Numbered from the stretch's first letter, positions 44,109-53,864 are shown. The stretch is DNA of 64,000 nucleotides from Novosphingobium sp. TH158 (GCF_002855555.1 NZ_PKRT01000002.1:1-64000); one strand, 5' to 3'. The notes: generated from the sequence alone by a model not told the origin. A program made the numbers and translations.

Positions 44109-45002
44109 TTATTTCAGGCCAAGGCGTTGCATCGCCCGCCAGGCCAGCGATTTGGCCGCAACGCCCGTCGGGAAGGAACCGCGATAGGAGGGCGTGATGC
44201 CAAACCGGCGCATGGCGGCGCTGAAGCGGGTGGCATAGTCCAGATCGAGGCATTCACGCGTTCGCCAGACGATAGAGAGCGAAACGGAGACCTGATCGCC
44301 GTTCTCCACCCAATGCGGCACCTTGTAGGGCACATAGATCGCATCGCCCGGCTCCATGGCCTTGACGCGGGCATCGGTCAGCCAGTTCGGGTTCCATTCC
44401 AGCATGTTGTTGCTGGTCGCGAAGAATTGCTCCTGCACTTCCGGGCTCAGCCATGGCGACCCGAGCGGGCAAGTGGCGAACTTCTTGTTTCCGGCGATGT
44501 GGAACAGGATGTTGTGCTCGGCATCAAAGTGATAGGGCGTGAAGGCACCGGGCGACGACATGAAGATGAAGGAATTCGTGGAAATCACTTCATCGCCATG
44601 AGCCGCGATGATCGGCTGGAGCGAGGCGGTCAGGTCCGCAATGATCTCGGCATAACCGGGCACCCGCGTCAGGTCGCCGAACATTGCCCAACGGTTCGAC
44701 TTGCCGAGGTTGCGGATTGCATCGGCGACGCTGCCTTCGGCCGGGTCGGCGAAATCGAACTCGTCGCCAATGCCATCCCCGCCCATGCGCACTTCGGCAT
44801 CTTTCGGATTGCCCGTGTCAAGAATGGTGGCGACTTCGGCCAGCGCATCTAGCGTGAACAGCGGATTTCCGGCCAGGTTGTGCGAAAAGTCGCTCACCGC
44901 CTTGCGATAGGCTTGGTTGACCAGCGCAAGCTGATCCGCATCGACACATGCATTTTCGCGTCCCGCCGCGTTGAGGAAATCGCGCGGAGAGTCGAGTTTC
45001 AT
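44109..45002 (-). CDS. JmjC/cupin-8-like 2-oxoglutarate oxygenase
   Basis: The 297-residue protein has the HxD...H iron site of JmjC-like hydroxylases: TPYHFDAEHNILFHIAGNKK and later VPYKVPHWVENGDQ. Iron and 2-oxoglutarate dependence is inferred from the fold. The N-terminal 90 residues are helical and specific to this group. Its ATG lies one base after the stop of the preceding GGDEF-EAL gene (TGACATG), so it is translationally coupled to it. Substrates of bacterial cupin-8 proteins are mostly unknown; ribosomal or secreted protein residues are options. Confidence 0.75.
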   Translation of the reverse strand: MKLDSPRDFLNAAGRENACVDADQLALVNQAYRKAVSDFSHNLAGNPLFTLDALAEVATILDTGNPKDAEVRMGGDGIGDEFDFADPAEGSVADAIRNLGKSNRWAMFGDLTRVPGYAEIIADLTASLQPIIAAHGDEVISTNSFIFMSSPGAFTPYHFDAEHNILFHIAGNKKFATCPLGSPWLSPEVQEQFFATSNNMLEWNPNWLTDARVKAMEPGDAIYVPYKVPHWVENGDQVSVSLSIVWRTRECLDLDYATRFSAAMRRFGITPSYRGSFPTGVAAKSLAWRAMQRLGLK

Positions 45003-45003
45003 G

Positions 45004-47193
45004 TCAGGCAGCCTTCCCGTGCTGCCGCGACAGGTCGGCGCTGGCGAATCTGGGCAGGTTGATGCCGCCTGTGGTATTCAGCGCGATTACGCCGCCGCCG
45101 GAATTGCCGTTGGTCGGCATGCCCATGGCTTCAAGCAGGTGGCGCGGCACACGGTGGCGGGTGCACAGCCCACCCGCGCCATCGTCAACCAGCGAGGTTT
45201 CGAACTCGAGACCCTGAAGTGAGCCTTCCGAACGCCGCACCGTGGCAACGATCAGTTGCCCCTCGCCCAGGTCAACGACGAACTGGGTCCCCACGGGCAC
45301 ATCCGCGAGGCCTTCGATCGAGGCACCGCTGCGGCTGAGGTTGCGCATGATGACGTCGTAGCGGAAATCCTCATGGATCACGCCGACGCGGCGATAGACA
45401 GAGCGGCGATCGCCCTGCTGGCGGTTGGGATCGTCGGGCTTGATCACCCATTGCCCGGTGGTCAGCGCCTCGCCCACTTCCTCATCCGAACAGGGCGGCG
45501 AGTAGATGTAGCCCTGGATCAGGTCGATGCCGAGATCCTGGATCGTCTTCAGTTCGCCGCGCGTTTCGATGCCCACGGCCACCGCTGCCATGCCGAGCTT
45601 GTCGGTTAGCGTTGCAATGGCAGCCGCGATTGCGGCGCTGCGGCTTCTCGGCTCGGTCATTTCTTGGACGACGTTCGGATCGATCTTGACCTTGTCGAAC
45701 CGGTGGTTGCGCAAGTGCCCGAGCGGCGATGCCCCCGCGCCGAAATTGTCGAGCGTCACCTTCACGCCAAGGTGGCGCAGTTCCGAGAAGCCTTCCTGGA
45801 TCAGTTCGTCACCAAGGCCGAAGATCGCTTCGCCAAATTCAAGTTCAAGCCGCTCGGGGGAAAGCTCGCTTTCTGCCAGAGCCTGGGTCAGGCCGGCAAT
45901 GAACCCGCGATGCGCGAAATGGGCTGGCGCGATGTTGACGGCAACCGGCAGGCTGCCCGGCCAGTGCGCCGCTGCCATGCAGCTTTCGCGGATGGCCCAT
46001 TCGCCCAGCGAGACGATCAGGTCCGATTCCTCGGCGATGGGGACCAGCACCGAGGGCGGCAGTTCGCCGAATTCCGGATGTTCCCAGCGCATCAGCGCCT
46101 CGAATCCTGTAACCGTGTTCGACTTTGCCGAGACGACGGGCTGGAACGCCAGCCGGATCTGACCCTGGCTAAGGGCTTCGCGCAGGTCTTCCTTCAGCAC
46201 CTTGCGCTTTTCGGCATTGTTCTGCAGCTCGATCGAGAAGAAGCGGAACTGTCCGCGCCCGCCGCCCTTGGCGGCATAAAGCGCAAGGTCGGCATTGCTC
46301 ACTAGTTCTTCGGCGGTAGAGCCATCGAACGGCGCGATGGCGATGCCAATCGAAGCCCCGATCACGCAGCGCGAGCGGTCGATCGAATAGGGCTGGGAAA
46401 CCAGCGCGATCACTTTCTTCGCGATATCGCCCAGCTTGCCGCGATCGTCGCAATCGGGAATGATGATCTCGAACTCGTCGCCGCCCAGGCGTCCGATCTC
46501 GCCGTCCTTGCCGATCACGCCGCGCAGGCGCTCCGCCACCTGCTTGAGCAGGGCATCGCCCACCGGGTGGCCCAGCGTGTCGTTGACCTGCTTGAACCGG
46601 TCAAGGTCGATCATCAGCAGGGCACAGGGGCGCTGGCTGCTCTTGAAGGCGTTGAGCGTGGTCTCCAGCCGCTGCGTCATGGTGAAGCGGTTGCACAGGC
46701 CGGTAAGCGAATCGAAGCGGGCCAGACGCGAGGTGTCGCGCTGTTCGCGCAGCTGCGCGGTCACGTCGATGCCGTTGCCGCGAAAACCGAGGAAGGCGCC
46801 ATCGGGATCCGTCTGGGGACGGCCGGAGATCGACCACCAGACTTCCTGATCATCGATACGGGCACGCAGTGAAAGATCGGAAAAGCTTTTGTGCGAGGCG
46901 AGCGCTAGCGGCAGGGTCCGTCCGCTCTGGCCTGCCGATTCCTGTTCGGCATGGAACAGCGAGCTGATTGGCTTGCCGACAAGATCGCGCGGTTCCGCGC
47001 CGAGGACGCGAGCCGCACTGGCAGAGATATAGCGCAGGGTGCCCTGGGCATCGGTCGTCCAGAACCAGCCCAGCCCCGATTCCTCGTAATCCCGCAGCGC
47101 CGCCAGCGCCTCACGCTCCTCGTCGACCGAAAGCACGTGCTGTGCCTCGTTCGCCGATGCGTTTCGCCGGAATGCGCCAAACCGCTTGATCAT
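45004..47193 (-). CDS. PAS-GGDEF-EAL-PilZ cyclic-di-GMP protein with degenerate EAL
   Basis: The 729-residue cytosolic protein has, in order, a PAS domain (ESGLGWFWTTDAQGTLRYIS), an intact GGDEF domain (RLGGDEFEIIIPDC, after LTGLCNRFTM), an EAL domain (TGFEALMRWEHP) and a C-terminal PilZ domain (RRSVYRRVGV then RNLSRSGASIEG). The EAL loop normally DDFGTG is DNFGAG here, and AEGVET is AVGIET, so one metal ligand is lost and phosphodiesterase activity is doubtful. The protein may be a cyclase, or a c-di-GMP sensor through EAL or PilZ. It leads the operon with the JmjC-like and GNAT genes. Confidence 0.88.
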   Translation of the reverse strand: MIKRFGAFRRNASANEAQHVLSVDEEREALAALRDYEESGLGWFWTTDAQGTLRYISASAARVLGAEPRDLVGKPISSLFHAEQESAGQSGRTLPLALASHKSFSDLSLRARIDDQEVWWSISGRPQTDPDGAFLGFRGNGIDVTAQLREQRDTSRLARFDSLTGLCNRFTMTQRLETTLNAFKSSQRPCALLMIDLDRFKQVNDTLGHPVGDALLKQVAERLRGVIGKDGEIGRLGGDEFEIIIPDCDDRGKLGDIAKKVIALVSQPYSIDRSRCVIGASIGIAIAPFDGSTAEELVSNADLALYAAKGGGRGQFRFFSIELQNNAEKRKVLKEDLREALSQGQIRLAFQPVVSAKSNTVTGFEALMRWEHPEFGELPPSVLVPIAEESDLIVSLGEWAIRESCMAAAHWPGSLPVAVNIAPAHFAHRGFIAGLTQALAESELSPERLELEFGEAIFGLGDELIQEGFSELRHLGVKVTLDNFGAGASPLGHLRNHRFDKVKIDPNVVQEMTEPRSRSAAIAAAIATLTDKLGMAAVAVGIETRGELKTIQDLGIDLIQGYIYSPPCSDEEVGEALTTGQWVIKPDDPNRQQGDRRSVYRRVGVIHEDFRYDVIMRNLSRSGASIEGLADVPVGTQFVVDLGEGQLIVATVRRSEGSLQGLEFETSLVDDGAGGLCTRHRVPRHLLEAMGMPTNGNSGGGVIALNTTGGINLPRFASADLSRQHGKAA

Positions 47194-47321
47194 TGTATCC
47201 CCAGGCTCAGAACCAGAACGTCAACGGCGCGGCCCTGCGGGTATTCCTAGGGGAAACTGGTAAACCAAGATTTAAGAAATACGGGCAAACGCGCAGGACT
47301 TGCCCCTAATCCGGAACAGGA

Positions 47322-50018
47322 TCAGCCAGCCTTGCGCAGCCTGATTCCATCGGGTCCGACAGGACGGCGCTTTTCGGGCATCAGGACGATGCGGCCCGCC
47401 TCGTCGACATCGAGAGGCTGGCTGAATTCGATGCCCATGCGATCGTCCTTGCTCCACCGGGCCGTCACGGTGAGCACCTGCCCCTCGCCCAGTTCCAGCG
47501 AGAAGACAGTGCCCGGCGGCACGTTCCACAGGCCGGAAACCAGCGCACCCGTCGTCGAGATATTGCGGATCGTCGCTTCGTAGCGCTCGGTGCCGTATTC
47601 CAGGCTGACCTTGCGCAGCATGGTCTGGCGGGGCGGACGGGCAGAGCGCGGTCCGTTGGCGACCACGCCGAGGCCACGGGCCATGAGCTGGCTGGCATCC
47701 TCGGGCGTCAGCGGCTTGGCATAGATATAGCCCTGGACATGGCTGCAGCCGAGCATGCGCACGAGATCCAGCTCATCCAGCGTTTCCACGCCCTCCGCTG
47801 TCGTTTCCATGTCGAGCGCTTCGGCCAGGCTGACGATCGACGAGATGATAGCGCCATTCCGGCTGCCCTGGATGGTCGCGCCGCGCACGAAGGACTGGTC
47901 GATCTTGATCTTGTCGAACGGCGCCTTCTTCAGATAGCCCAGCGAGGAATAGCCGGTGCCGAAATCGTCGAGCGCCAGGCGCACGCCGATGCGCTTCAGC
48001 GCCGCAAACATCGCATCGGTGCCTTCGCTGTCGTTGAGGAATACGCTTTCGGTAATCTCCAGCTCAAGACGGTTCGGGTTGATCTGCGCGGCGGCAATGG
48101 CGTTGGTTACCACCGAAGGCAGCGTCGGGCTGGCGAACTGCAGCGGCGATACGTTCACCGCCACGCGAACGCCCTCGGGCCAGCGGGCGACATCGCGGCA
48201 GGCAGTGCGCAGGGCCCATTCGCCGATCTGGACGATCAGGCCGGCGTCCTCGGCAATCGGGATGAACTTCGCCGGGCTCAGCTGGCCACGGACCGGGTGG
48301 TTCCAGCGGAGCAATGCCTCGAAACCGGTCACCTTCTCGGTCGTGGTCGAAACAACCGGCTGGTAATACAATTCCAGACCGCCATTGGTCAGGGCGTCGC
48401 GCAGGTCCTGCTCCAGCTGGCGGCGCTCCTCGGCGTCGGAATGCAGGTCCTGGGCATAGAAGTGGTGGCGTCCGCGCCCGCCATCCTTGGCGGCATAGAG
48501 CGCAAGGTCGGCATTGCGGATCAGCGCTTCGGAGGTCACTCCGTTCTCGGGCGACATGGCGATGCCGACCGATGCGCCGATGACCACACGATGGCCCTCG
48601 ATCGAATAGGGCTGCGAAAGCGCCTCGATCGCGCGCTCGGCAAGTTGCGCCAGCACGGCGTTCTGCACGCGGCCCGGGATGATGACCTGGAACTCGTCGC
48701 CACCCAGACGCCCAACGCGCCCGGCGCGATCGACAACGCGCTCAAGCCGCTGCGATACCTGCGTAAGCAAGGCATCGCCCGCCGGGTGGCCCAGCGTATC
48801 GTTGACCTGCTTGAACCGGTCTAGGTCGATCAGGAATACCGCACAGGCGCGCTGCTCTTCCTGCCGCGCGGTCAGGATCTTTTCCAGCATCTGCGACATC
48901 TGGAGGCGATTGGCGAGGCCGGTCAGCGAATCGTAATGCGCCAGCCGGGTGACCTTCTCCTCCGAGCGGCGGCGCTCGGTCAGGTCGCTGCCCGAACCGC
49001 GAAAACCCTGGAAGTTGTTGAACTCGTCATAGACCGGCAGGCCGTTGATGGACCACCAGCGCTCCTCGAAGTTCTTGGTGGCAGCGCGGACCGCAAGTTC
49101 CTGGAACGAGGAACGGGTCGAAAGGTGGAAGGCGAGCGTGCGCTCACCCTCACGCGAGTGGTCATCAAGGATAAACAGTTCGGTAAACGGCCGCCCGACA
49201 AGCCGCGCGGCATCGCGGCCGATCACCTCGCCGATGGTGGGCGAGACATAGGTGATCGAACCGCGCCGGTCGGTTTCCCAGAACCAGCCCTGGCGCGTCT
49301 GCTCGAAGTCGTTGAGAATCAGTTCTGCGCGGTGCTGCGCGCGTTCCACGGCGATCTGGCGTTCCTGCATCGCACGGTTTTCCCGCGCCTGACGGATCGA
49401 TGCATAGGAACCGATCACCGCGCCCGCGGCGAGCACGAGAATCACCACGGGATCGCGCGTCACCAGCACCAGCCCGACCCAGAGCGAAAGCTGCGCGGTG
49501 ACCAGCGCGGGAAGGCGATTGGCGCAGAAAATCGCCGCCATCATGCCGACCACGGCCATGGTCGCAAGGCTGGTAGCGCCGCCCTCTCCCTGCACGTCGG
49601 CGTTCCATACGGCCATGGCGACGCCGAACAGCAGCATCGGCAGGCCCACCGCAATGGTAAGCGCTGCGGCCTTGGTTCGCGGCTCGAGCGGCTTGTTGCG
49701 CTCGAAGCGGGCGAGCCACTTGCCGGCCGAAGCGAGCAAGGCTGCCATGATCACGCAGGTTAGCGTTGCCTGCGGGGGAAAGGAGAAGGAAAACAGGCTG
49801 TTGGCAACCATTGCCGAGAGCAGCAGCGGCCCCATGATCCACCAGTCGCGAGCGAGCTGGTGCTGAGCAACGATCCGTTGGGAGCGCGCCGCGACGGTGC
49901 TTCCAGACTTGCGCGAGGAGCCCACCGCAATCGGCTTCTGAGCAGCGGCTGGCGCAGGCGGTTGTGCACGCGCGTCACCGCGCGGATGCTCTTGCCGCAG
50001 ACCCGTTTCGTTACTCAT
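47322..50018 (-). CDS. Membrane-anchored PAS-GGDEF-EAL-PilZ protein, paralogue of the preceding
   Basis: The 898-residue protein starts with a cytosolic Pro-rich tail and about six membrane helices (MGPLLLSAMVANSLFSFSF, TLTCVIMAALLASAGKWL, GLPMLLFGVAMAVW, LATMAVVGMMAAIFC, LPALVTAQLSLWVGLVLV, DPVVILVLAAGAVIGSYA). A PAS domain (TRQGWFWETDRRGSITYVS), GGDEF (GRLGGDEFQVII), EAL (FEALLRWNHP, LEITESVF, ALDDFGTGYSS, IKIDQSF, AEGVETL, VQGYIY) and a PilZ-like domain (RNISTTGALVSG) follow. All EAL catalytic residues are kept. It is probably a tandem paralogue of the 45-47 kb gene with an added membrane sensor. The start could be further upstream. Confidence 0.88.
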   Translation of the reverse strand: MSNETGLRQEHPRGDARAQPPAPAAAQKPIAVGSSRKSGSTVAARSQRIVAQHQLARDWWIMGPLLLSAMVANSLFSFSFPPQATLTCVIMAALLASAGKWLARFERNKPLEPRTKAAALTIAVGLPMLLFGVAMAVWNADVQGEGGATSLATMAVVGMMAAIFCANRLPALVTAQLSLWVGLVLVTRDPVVILVLAAGAVIGSYASIRQARENRAMQERQIAVERAQHRAELILNDFEQTRQGWFWETDRRGSITYVSPTIGEVIGRDAARLVGRPFTELFILDDHSREGERTLAFHLSTRSSFQELAVRAATKNFEERWWSINGLPVYDEFNNFQGFRGSGSDLTERRRSEEKVTRLAHYDSLTGLANRLQMSQMLEKILTARQEEQRACAVFLIDLDRFKQVNDTLGHPAGDALLTQVSQRLERVVDRAGRVGRLGGDEFQVIIPGRVQNAVLAQLAERAIEALSQPYSIEGHRVVIGASVGIAMSPENGVTSEALIRNADLALYAAKDGGRGRHHFYAQDLHSDAEERRQLEQDLRDALTNGGLELYYQPVVSTTTEKVTGFEALLRWNHPVRGQLSPAKFIPIAEDAGLIVQIGEWALRTACRDVARWPEGVRVAVNVSPLQFASPTLPSVVTNAIAAAQINPNRLELEITESVFLNDSEGTDAMFAALKRIGVRLALDDFGTGYSSLGYLKKAPFDKIKIDQSFVRGATIQGSRNGAIISSIVSLAEALDMETTAEGVETLDELDLVRMLGCSHVQGYIYAKPLTPEDASQLMARGLGVVANGPRSARPPRQTMLRKVSLEYGTERYEATIRNISTTGALVSGLWNVPPGTVFSLELGEGQVLTVTARWSKDDRMGIEFSQPLDVDEAGRIVLMPEKRRPVGPDGIRLRKAG

Positions 50019-50194
50019 CCTTCCCAGTTGCCAAATTGCATTTGAAAAACGGTTAATTGCGCCCGGTTTCTCGCCTGCTCGGCGCACCGTTACGGATGGA
50101 TCGCGGGCGCGTGCGAAAAAATCGCAGATTTGGCTTGCGCATCGGCCCGATTCGGATTGCAAAGGAGCAAAGATACGAATGACTGGGGTGAGGC

Positions 50195-51517
50195 ATGCGG
50201 CATATTGCGATCATCGGTTCGGGCCCGGCCGGTTATTACACAGCAGAAGCGGCGCAGAAGCAGTGGGGGGACGATGTCCTCGTCGACATCTTCGACCGCC
50301 TCCCCGTGCCCTTCGGGCTGATCCGCACGGGCGTTGCCCCCGATCACCAGTCGATCAAGGGCGTTTCCAAGCGATATGAAGCCGTTGCGCTTTCGGAAAA
50401 CGTCCGCTTCCTGGGCAATGTCACCGTCGGCCAGGACGTGTCGATCGCCGAGCTTGAGGCCATGTACGACGCCGTTGTCCTCGCCACAGGCGCACCGCAT
50501 GACAAGAAGCTGGGACTGGAAGGCGAAGACCTGGCCGGCGTGCATGGCAGCGCGGCATTTGTCGGCTGGTACAACGGCCACCCGCAGTTCGCCACGCTCG
50601 ATCCCGACGTCACCGGCACGCAGGCCGTGGTTATCGGCAATGGCAACGTCGCGCTCGACGTAGCCCGCATCCTTGCCAAGACCCGTGCCGAATTTGCCGG
50701 GAGCGACATTGTGGCCCATGCGCTTGACGTGCTGGAGGGGTCACGGATCGAACAGATCACGATCCTTGGCCGGCGCGGACCGCACCAGATTGCCATGACC
50801 ACCAAGGAACTGGGCGAACTGGCCCACCTTTCCCGCGCCTGCCCGCGCGTCGATCCGGCAGACCTGCCCGATGAAGGCGAGGATGCCCTTCTCGAACCCG
50901 GCCAGCGCAAGGCGGTGACGCACCTGCGCAGTTTCGCCGCAATTCCCGAAAGCCACCGCGCCGACAAGCCGATCGAGATCGAATTCGATTTCTTCGCTGC
51001 GCCCAAACGCATCATCGGGGATGGCAGCAAAGTTACCGGGGTGGAGGTTGAGCGTACGCGGCTTGATGGCGGCCGCGCCGTCGGCACGGGGGAAACCTAT
51101 GTCATTCCCGCCAGCCTTGTCATTGCCTGCATCGGTTACCAGACCTCGCCAATTCCTGGCGTTCCCTTCGAGGAGGGAGCAGGCCGCTTTGCCAATGTCG
51201 ATGGCCGCATCCTGCCGGGGCTGTACTGCGTCGGCTGGGCGCGTCGCGGCCCTTCCGGCACGATCGGCACCAACCGTCCGGACGGCTTTTCGGTTGTCGA
51301 GCGGATCGTCGAGGATTTTGAATCGGGCGCGGGGCAGGGCGGAAAGCCCGGGCGCAGCGCTTTCGATGCGCTGGCCGAGCAGCGGCAGCTCAAGATTGTT
51401 CGCTATCGCGACTGGCAAAAGATCGACGAGGCCGAAGTGGCCCGCGCGCGCGAGGATGCCCCCCGCGAAAAGTTCGTGCACGTCGATCACATGATCGAGG
51501 CGGCCGGCAAGCACTGA
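50195..51517 (+). CDS. Ferredoxin--NADP+ reductase (FprA/adrenodoxin reductase type)
   Basis: The 440-residue flavoenzyme transfers electrons between NADPH and ferredoxin, feeding P450s or Rieske oxygenases. FAD-binding GSGPAGYYTAEAAQ opens the protein, FGLIRTGVAPDHQSIK binds the FAD/NADP interface, the NADP site is VIGNGNVALDVARIL, and GRRGPHQIAMTTKEL plus the late GWARRGPSGTIGTNRPD motif are characteristic of adrenodoxin reductase-type enzymes. No ferredoxin or P450 gene adjoins, so the partner is remote. Confidence 0.93.
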   Translation: MRHIAIIGSGPAGYYTAEAAQKQWGDDVLVDIFDRLPVPFGLIRTGVAPDHQSIKGVSKRYEAVALSENVRFLGNVTVGQDVSIAELEAMYDAVVLATGAPHDKKLGLEGEDLAGVHGSAAFVGWYNGHPQFATLDPDVTGTQAVVIGNGNVALDVARILAKTRAEFAGSDIVAHALDVLEGSRIEQITILGRRGPHQIAMTTKELGELAHLSRACPRVDPADLPDEGEDALLEPGQRKAVTHLRSFAAIPESHRADKPIEIEFDFFAAPKRIIGDGSKVTGVEVERTRLDGGRAVGTGETYVIPASLVIACIGYQTSPIPGVPFEEGAGRFANVDGRILPGLYCVGWARRGPSGTIGTNRPDGFSVVERIVEDFESGAGQGGKPGRSAFDALAEQRQLKIVRYRDWQKIDEAEVARAREDAPREKFVHVDHMIEAAGKH

Positions 51518-51577
51518 ACCGGCATAACCTGCCGTTTACCATGATGGCCTAGATCGGGCGGCCGAAGGAGCCGCCGG

Positions 51578-52600
51578 ATGAGTGCCGCCACGACGCCTGC
51601 CCCACGCCCGTCCGCCCCCTTTCCGGCGCGGATGGCAACGCTCGATGCATTGCGCGGGACTGCGGCGATCCTCGTCATGCTGGATCACATGGACAACTGG
51701 TTCCCCGGACTGGCCTTGCTGCCCATGCCGGGCGGCTACCTGGCCGTGGACCTGTTCTTCGTCCTGTCTGGCTTCGTCCTGGCGCGTGCCTATGAACCCC
51801 GCTTTGCCGCCGGACTGCAACTGGATCGCTTTGTCCGCCTGCGCCTTGCCCGTGTCTGGCCGATGGCGGGGCTTGCAGCCCTGTTCGCCGTGCTGGTTCA
51901 CGGCGCCCATCCGGCCATGGCACTGCTGGTGCCCGATTTCCGTTCGGCCGAGGGTCTCTTCCCGGCCAACCCGCCGATGTGGTCGCTGCTCTTCGAACTG
52001 CTGGTCAACGTGGCATGGGGGGCAATCGCCCTCCACCTGTCAAACCGGGCGCTCGGCGCGCTGGTTGCTGCCAGCGGCCTTGCCCTTTGGTCCCTAATTC
52101 CAAGCACCGGCCTGTCCGAAATCGGCGCTTTCTGGTCGACTGCCGGGGCGGGACTGGTCCGTACGCTGTTCTCGTTCAGCCTGGGGATCGCCCTGTACCG
52201 CCTCCACGCGCGGCACGGCACGGTGCGGGTTTCACCTTGGATTGCGTGGCTGGCGGCGGCTGCGCTTGTCGCGGCGCTCGCTTTCGATCCGGCAAGGCGC
52301 GGACTGTGGGACGCCCTGTGCGTCTTTGTGATACTGCCCGCGCTGGTCTGGCTGGGGGCCTGCCACGAGATGCCGCAGCGACGCACCGCAAGCGCCCTGG
52401 GCGACCTATCCTATCCGCTCTATTGCATCCATGTTCCGCTGCTGGTGCTGCTGCCCGAGAACAGCGGCGCGATTGCGGCGGGAACGCTGGGCCTGATCGC
52501 CCTTGCCTGGGCGCTGGACCGCTGGTTCGACAGGCCCTTGCGGGCCCTGCTGACCGGCTGGATCAGCCGGCCTGCAAGGATCAGACCCGCATCGGCATGA
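51578..52600 (+). CDS. Acyltransferase 3 (OafA/YrhL-like membrane O-acetyltransferase)
   Basis: The 340-residue integral membrane protein has the acyltransferase-3 start (ATLDALRGTAAILVMLDHMD) with the conserved RG and His, about ten helices and FFVLSGFVLARAYEPRF. It is likely to O-acetylate a cell-surface polysaccharide or lipid. The final 20 bases overlap the end of dnaN on the opposite strand. The conserved catalytic His in helix 1 is present. No polysaccharide gene cluster is visible. Confidence 0.88.
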   Translation: MSAATTPAPRPSAPFPARMATLDALRGTAAILVMLDHMDNWFPGLALLPMPGGYLAVDLFFVLSGFVLARAYEPRFAAGLQLDRFVRLRLARVWPMAGLAALFAVLVHGAHPAMALLVPDFRSAEGLFPANPPMWSLLFELLVNVAWGAIALHLSNRALGALVAASGLALWSLIPSTGLSEIGAFWSTAGAGLVRTLFSFSLGIALYRLHARHGTVRVSPWIAWLAAAALVAALAFDPARRGLWDALCVFVILPALVWLGACHEMPQRRTASALGDLSYPLYCIHVPLLVLLPENSGAIAAGTLGLIALAWALDRWFDRPLRALLTGWISRPARIRPASA

Positions 52601-53699
52601 GGACGTAGAGCGAAGGCGCCTTTTCATCCTTGCGGATCAGCGTCGGTGCACCGGCATCGGCCAGGTGAAGTTCCACCGTATCGCCATCGATCTGGGCAAG
52701 GATGTCCTTGAGGTAGTTGGCGTTGAAGCCGATCTCGATGCCTTCGGCCTTGTAGTCCGCCGGCAGCTCTTCCGCCGCCGTGCCGTTGTCCGGCGAGGTA
52801 ACCGAAAGCGTGACGCGATCGTTGTCCAGCGCGATCTTGACGGCGCGGGTCTTCTCGGTGGCGATGGTCGCCACGCGATCGACGCCTTCATAGAAGCTGC
52901 GCGGATCGAGCCGCAGCAGTTTGTCATTCCCGGTGGGAATAACGCGGCTGTAATCGGGGAAGGTTCCGTCGATCAGCTTGGAGGTCAGCACGACGCCGTT
53001 CTCACCGCCCAGGGTGAAGCGCACCTTGGACGCGGAAAGATCGATCAACACATTTGTATCGAGCGATTCTTCCAGCAGCTTGCGCAGTTCGGCAACGCAT
53101 TTGCGCGGCACGATCACGTCCGGCATGCCCTCTGCACCGTCGGGCCGCTTCAGCGTATAGCGGGCAAGGCGGTGGCCATCGGTGGCGGCAGCCTTCAGCT
53201 CGTCATCGGTGACGTGCAGGAAAATGCCGTTCAGGTAATAGCGCGTTTCCTCCGTGCTGATGGCAAAGCGGGTGCGGTCGATCAGTTCGGCCAGCGTAGC
53301 GGCGGGCAGTTCGAAGCTGGTCGGCAGGTCGCCTTCAACGATAACGGGAAAATCGTCGCGCGGCAGGGTCGGCAGGCTGAAGCGGCTGCGCCCGGCCTTC
53401 ACCGTCATGCGGTTGTCCGAGACTTCGAGGCTGACCTGCGAACCGTCGGGCAGCTTGCGGGCAATGTCGAACAGCAGGTGGGCGGAAACGGTGATCGCAC
53501 CCGGCACGTCGACGGAAACGGCGCCCATCGTCTCGACGACCTGGATGTCGAGGTCCGTCGCCATCACCTTGACGGCACCGGCGCCCGATGCCTCGATCAG
53601 CACGTTCGACAGGATCGGAATGGTATTGCGTCGTTCGACGACCGACTGGACGTGCGACAGGCACTTCAGCAGCGTCGCGCGTTCGATTGTGGCTTTCAT
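52581..53699 (-). CDS. dnaN: DNA polymerase III beta subunit (sliding clamp)
   Basis: The 372-residue clamp begins MKATIERATLLKCLSHVQSV and has three repeats of about 120 residues; the C-terminal ADAGAPTLIRKDEKAPSLYV and LMPMRV end match the family. It tethers polymerase III to DNA. I start at the ATG 53699; the open frame upstream has no support. It is not next to dnaA here, which is usual in alphaproteobacteria. The stop overlaps the converging acyltransferase gene by 20 bases. Confidence 0.97.
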   Translation of the reverse strand: MKATIERATLLKCLSHVQSVVERRNTIPILSNVLIEASGAGAVKVMATDLDIQVVETMGAVSVDVPGAITVSAHLLFDIARKLPDGSQVSLEVSDNRMTVKAGRSRFSLPTLPRDDFPVIVEGDLPTSFELPAATLAELIDRTRFAISTEETRYYLNGIFLHVTDDELKAAATDGHRLARYTLKRPDGAEGMPDVIVPRKCVAELRKLLEESLDTNVLIDLSASKVRFTLGGENGVVLTSKLIDGTFPDYSRVIPTGNDKLLRLDPRSFYEGVDRVATIATEKTRAVKIALDNDRVTLSVTSPDNGTAAEELPADYKAEGIEIGFNANYLKDILAQIDGDTVELHLADAGAPTLIRKDEKAPSLYVLMPMRV

Positions 53700-53824
53700 C
53701 TCGTCCGCTTCCCCCTCGGGCACGCAAGAATCGGCTGCGCGCCGGAAATTTTTCGGACTTTCTTCCTTAACGCGGGGGCGGCGCGCGGCAAGCACAACCT
53801 GCCGGATGCACGGCGAAGCTGGGG

Positions 53825-53850
53825 ATAAAGCGGGGGATTTGCGCCCCCGC
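53825..53850 (-). terminator. Terminator after fabG
   Basis: On the minus strand GCGGGGG, loop CGCAAAT and CCCCCGC form a compact stem followed by TTTAT, located 14 bases after the fabG stop and before dnaN. It separates the fab genes from dnaN. Confidence 0.6.
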
Positions 53851-53864
53851 CGCATCCCATGCGA

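Noticed and set aside
53815..53830. TGGGGATAA resembling a DnaA box near dnaN
   Set aside because: It is a single site with one mismatch and overlaps the fabG terminator.
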